DNA of 62,783 nucleotides from Cloacimonetes bacterium UBA5614 (GTDB taxonomy: Bacteria > Cloacimonadota > Cloacimonadia > Cloacimonadales > Cloacimonadaceae). The translations under genes were made by a program, and so were the position numbers. Shown here piece after piece: positions 60,697 to 62,783 of this stretch. How positions within the stretch are numbered: the stretch's first letter is position 1; each line of letters begins with the position of its first letter. The stretch covers positions 1 to 62,783 of the forward strand of contig DIKQ01000007.1 in the NCBI GenBank assembly GCA_002424605.1, read 5' to 3'. Under the pieces are notes generated by a model. That model was given only the letters and a program-made list of their open reading frames with translations, was not told where the DNA came from and made no database searches.

Positions 60697-61782
60697 ATGA
60701 AAGATATGGTAACTGTCACCAACAGCGTTTTATTCCTTTCCGGTGAATTGAGTTTCAAGACGATAACTGCTCTTGAACATAAGGTGGCGCCTGTGTTAAA
60801 AAAAGATAAACCCCTGTCCCTTGATATCAGCGGAGTTACTCTTTTGGACAGCGCCGGGGTTGCTTATCTGGAAAGCTTGCAGGACAGGATTAAATCATAC
60901 GGTAAAGCTGTCTTTGTTCAGGGCGTGCCGGAGCATCTGAAACCTATTCTCCGGACATTTTCTGCTATGGACATACAGGAAGTGGAAGAGCCGGTTAAAT
61001 CCGGATATATAGAACAACTTGGCGACAATCTGATTAATGGCATGATAGCATTCAAACAAACCATTATATTAGCTGCTGACATTTTCTTCTGGGCTATTGT
61101 AGGTCTGTTTAGCTCAAAAGGGCAACGCAAGGGCTCCTTCGCCCAGCAGGGTATCAATTTAGGTGTTCAAGCGCTCCCGGTGGTGGCATTATTGTCTTTG
61201 ATAATCGGATTCATTATTTCGCTGCAATCTGCGGCTCAATTGAGGAATTTTGGCGCAAATGTCTTTTTGGCTGATTTGATTTCAATCTCCATGGTAAGGG
61301 AAATGGGGCCTATGATGACGGCTATCATTGTCGCAGGCAGGAGCGGAAGTGCCATAGCTTCAGAAATTGCCTCTATGCAGGTTTCTGAGGAAATAGATGC
61401 TTTGAGGATGATGGCTATCAATCCTATACGATACATCGTAGTGCCCAAATTTCATGCCATCACTGTTATGATGCCGATCCTTGTCGCTTTTTCCATTTTA
61501 ATTGGTATGTTGGGCGGCCTGATGATTGCTGTTATGTATTTGGATTTAAGTGTGCAGACCTTCGTAACAAGGTCGATTGATATATTGATGCTCAAAGACT
61601 TAGTGGTAAGTTTAACAAAAAGTGTCTTCTTTGCCTGGGTAATTGTTATTATCGGCAGCTACTTCGGTTTTTCTGTCAGGGGAGGTGCGGAAGGAGTTGG
61701 CAGGGCAACTACCAATTCTGTCGTCGCTTCCATTTTTGCGGTTATCTTGTTTGATGCATTGTTCAGCTTGTTATACCTTTAA
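60697..61782 (+). CDS. STAS-MlaE fusion permease of the MCE transporter, 361 aa
   Basis: Residues 1 to about 105 form a STAS domain (MlaB-like: LSLDISGVTLLDSAGVAYLE); the rest is a MlaE/YrbE permease (MVREMGPMMTAIIVAGRSGSA, FVTRSIDILMLKDL). MlaE forms the membrane core of the lipid transporter; MlaB-type STAS domains regulate and stabilise the ATPase. Here both are in one chain. It starts one base after the lipoprotein-barrel stop, and the ATPase gene follows 16 bases downstream. Confidence 0.93.
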   Translation: MKDMVTVTNSVLFLSGELSFKTITALEHKVAPVLKKDKPLSLDISGVTLLDSAGVAYLESLQDRIKSYGKAVFVQGVPEHLKPILRTFSAMDIQEVEEPVKSGYIEQLGDNLINGMIAFKQTIILAADIFFWAIVGLFSSKGQRKGSFAQQGINLGVQALPVVALLSLIIGFIISLQSAAQLRNFGANVFLADLISISMVREMGPMMTAIIVAGRSGSAIASEIASMQVSEEIDALRMMAINPIRYIVVPKFHAITVMMPILVAFSILIGMLGGLMIAVMYLDLSVQTFVTRSIDILMLKDLVVSLTKSVFFAWVIVIIGSYFGFSVRGGAEGVGRATTNSVVASIFAVILFDALFSLLYL

Positions 61783-61798
61783 AGATGCTTGGTAGATT

Positions 61799-62560
61799 AT
61801 GATTGATAAGAATGTCCATCCTTTGATTGAAATCAGAAACCTGGTTGCCAAGTACGGCGAAACCACGGTTCTGCAAGACATCTCAGTAGATATTCACCCC
61901 AATGAAATCACTGTAATTCTTGGCGGGAGCGGTTGTGGCAAGACCACTTTGCTCAAAAACATCCTGCGTTTGTACGAACCCTTTTCCGGCAGCGTTAAGT
62001 ATTGGGGTGAGGAAGTCACCGCTATGGATGAAAAGGATTTCAATGACAAAGTCCTGAAACGCATCGGTATGCTCTTTCAGGGTGGCGCTTTGCTCAATTC
62101 CCTCCCTATAAGGGAAAACGTATCCATCCCTCTGGAACAGCATACCATTCTTCCTCAGGACATCATGGATAGGATTATCAGGACTAAACTGCATTTGGTC
62201 AATCTTGACCATGCCCTCAATTTGTTGCCTTCGGAACTTTCCGGCGGTATGAAAAAGCGTGCTGCTCTTGCCAGAGCTATAGTCCTTGACCCCGACATTT
62301 TGTTCTGTGACGAGCCTTCCGCGGGTCTGGATCCCCTGACTGCTCTTTCACTTGACGAGCTTATCCTGAACCTGAAAGCGCAGCTTAACATGACTATTAT
62401 CGTTGTTACCCATGAGCTTTCTTCCATCCATCGTATCGCAGATAAAATCATCTTTCTGGACGGGGGAAAAATGCTGTTTACTGGGACCCTCGAAGCTGCC
62501 AAAGCCAGCGGTATCAAAGCAATTGACACTTTCTTCAATGCTGAGATAAAATCCAAGTAA
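61799..62560 (+). CDS. ABC transporter ATP-binding protein (MlaF-like)
   Basis: The 253-residue ATPase has Walker A GGSGCGKTT (42-50), signature LSGGMKKRAALARA, Walker B ILFCDEPSAGLDP and switch His VVTHEL, as in MlaF. It drives the STAS-MlaE permease and MlaD ring. It is the last gene of the chain and of the window. Confidence 0.95.
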   Translation: MIDKNVHPLIEIRNLVAKYGETTVLQDISVDIHPNEITVILGGSGCGKTTLLKNILRLYEPFSGSVKYWGEEVTAMDEKDFNDKVLKRIGMLFQGGALLNSLPIRENVSIPLEQHTILPQDIMDRIIRTKLHLVNLDHALNLLPSELSGGMKKRAALARAIVLDPDILFCDEPSAGLDPLTALSLDELILNLKAQLNMTIIVVTHELSSIHRIADKIIFLDGGKMLFTGTLEAAKASGIKAIDTFFNAEIKSK

Positions 62561-62675
62561 ACTCTACCCATAATTTTTCATCTCGAAATCCCTTTATTTT
62601 CATACTTCCTAAACATTTCAATTCATAGATTTTTCTGACTTTTATTATCGTCCATTTTTGATTCTATCCTGCTTG

Positions 62676-62743
62676 CCCCCTGGGATCCACGTGGGGTCCA
62701 CCTGGGCTTACCCCACGGGGACCCCGGGTGGATGCGGGGTTGT
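62676..62743. repeat. palindromic repeat, family 1 copy 2
   Basis: The 68-base element shares blocks ATCCACGTGGGGTCC, TGGGCTTA and GTGGATGC with the copy at 19539-19607, but its arms have several mismatches. It lies about 115 bases after the last gene. Nothing else is seen in the remaining 220 bases of the window. Confidence 0.85.
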
Positions 62744-62783
62744 GAGAGGGGTCTGGGCAGGGGTAAAGGAGGGTGGGTTTGGG

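Noticed and set aside
1..62783. CRISPR array
   Set aside because: Repeats seen are either two-copy palindromes or coding Sel1 repeats; no evenly spaced direct repeats with unique spacers were found.

Overview
The window reads as chromosomal DNA of a Gram-negative, strictly anaerobic, amino-acid- and protein-degrading bacterium. The mix of genes fits Candidatus Cloacimonadota (Cloacimonas-like) best: multidomain secreted proteases with Fn3, 'choice-of-anchor' and KRE9-like modules, FlgD/T9SS-like C-terminal domains, a multimeric NAD(P)-linked [FeFe] hydrogenase, urocanate hydratase and an MCE lipid transport operon. The lineage is inferred from gene content; I could not run a search.

Layout. 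(1) 1-2000: a lipoprotein gene with a formylglycine-generating-enzyme (C-type-lectin-like) fold, interrupted by one in-frame TAA. Its last ~36 codons look like a diversity-generating-retroelement (DGR) variable region. About 100 bp further on lies an AAC-codon-rich, template-like segment, with hairpins in between. No reverse transcriptase is visible. (2) 2065-17839: an extracellular-protein block: a secreted metallophosphatase, then two subtilisin-family proteases flanking an M6 metalloprotease. The three proteases share modules and a C-terminal tail ending FYRxVAVR, and the first looks like a mosaic of the other two. (3) 18088-22225: a small outer-membrane protein, a TetR regulator, a decayed phage MuF-like gene and two orphan lipoproteins in AT-rich DNA, with a strong palindromic repeat. 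(4) 22966-24303: a DUF3887-alpha/beta hydrolase.

(5) 24389-34810: a 12-gene minus-strand operon. It encodes an HndABCD/HydABC-type electron-bifurcating [FeFe] hydrogenase (HydA, two NuoF-like, two NuoE-like, one HndB-like subunit) together with what looks like an H2- or redox-sensing signalling module: a group D-like [FeFe] hydrogenase homologue, two HATPase proteins, two DRTGG proteins and a PHP phosphoesterase. The H-cluster maturase HydG and a TM1266-type regulator are at 49731-51445; hydE and hydF are not in the window.

(6) 35119-47952, minus strand: a secreted thioredoxin-fold Omp28-like protein, M55 D-aminopeptidase, PsuG, RlpA, L27, L21, RNase G, SppA, tRNA-Ser(GGA), PurH, YihY and a MacB-like ABC exporter. 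(7) 48259-49657: a secreted protein of unknown function and a Sel1-repeat lipoprotein. (8) 51902-53014: an isolated AT-rich DUF4238 gene beside nested inverted repeats. (9) 53173-62560: a plus-strand operon behind a perfect-consensus sigma70 promoter: hutU, a UGP2-type uridylyltransferase, a PhzF-like gene and an MCE (Mla-like) lipid transporter. Its auxiliary lipoprotein is fused to a predicted outer-membrane barrel and its permease to a STAS domain. Two families of dispersed palindromic repeats have two copies each in intergenic DNA.

The best candidates for undescribed biology are the DGR-like locus at the left edge, the hydrogenase-linked signalling module, and the lipoprotein-barrel fusion of the MCE operon.
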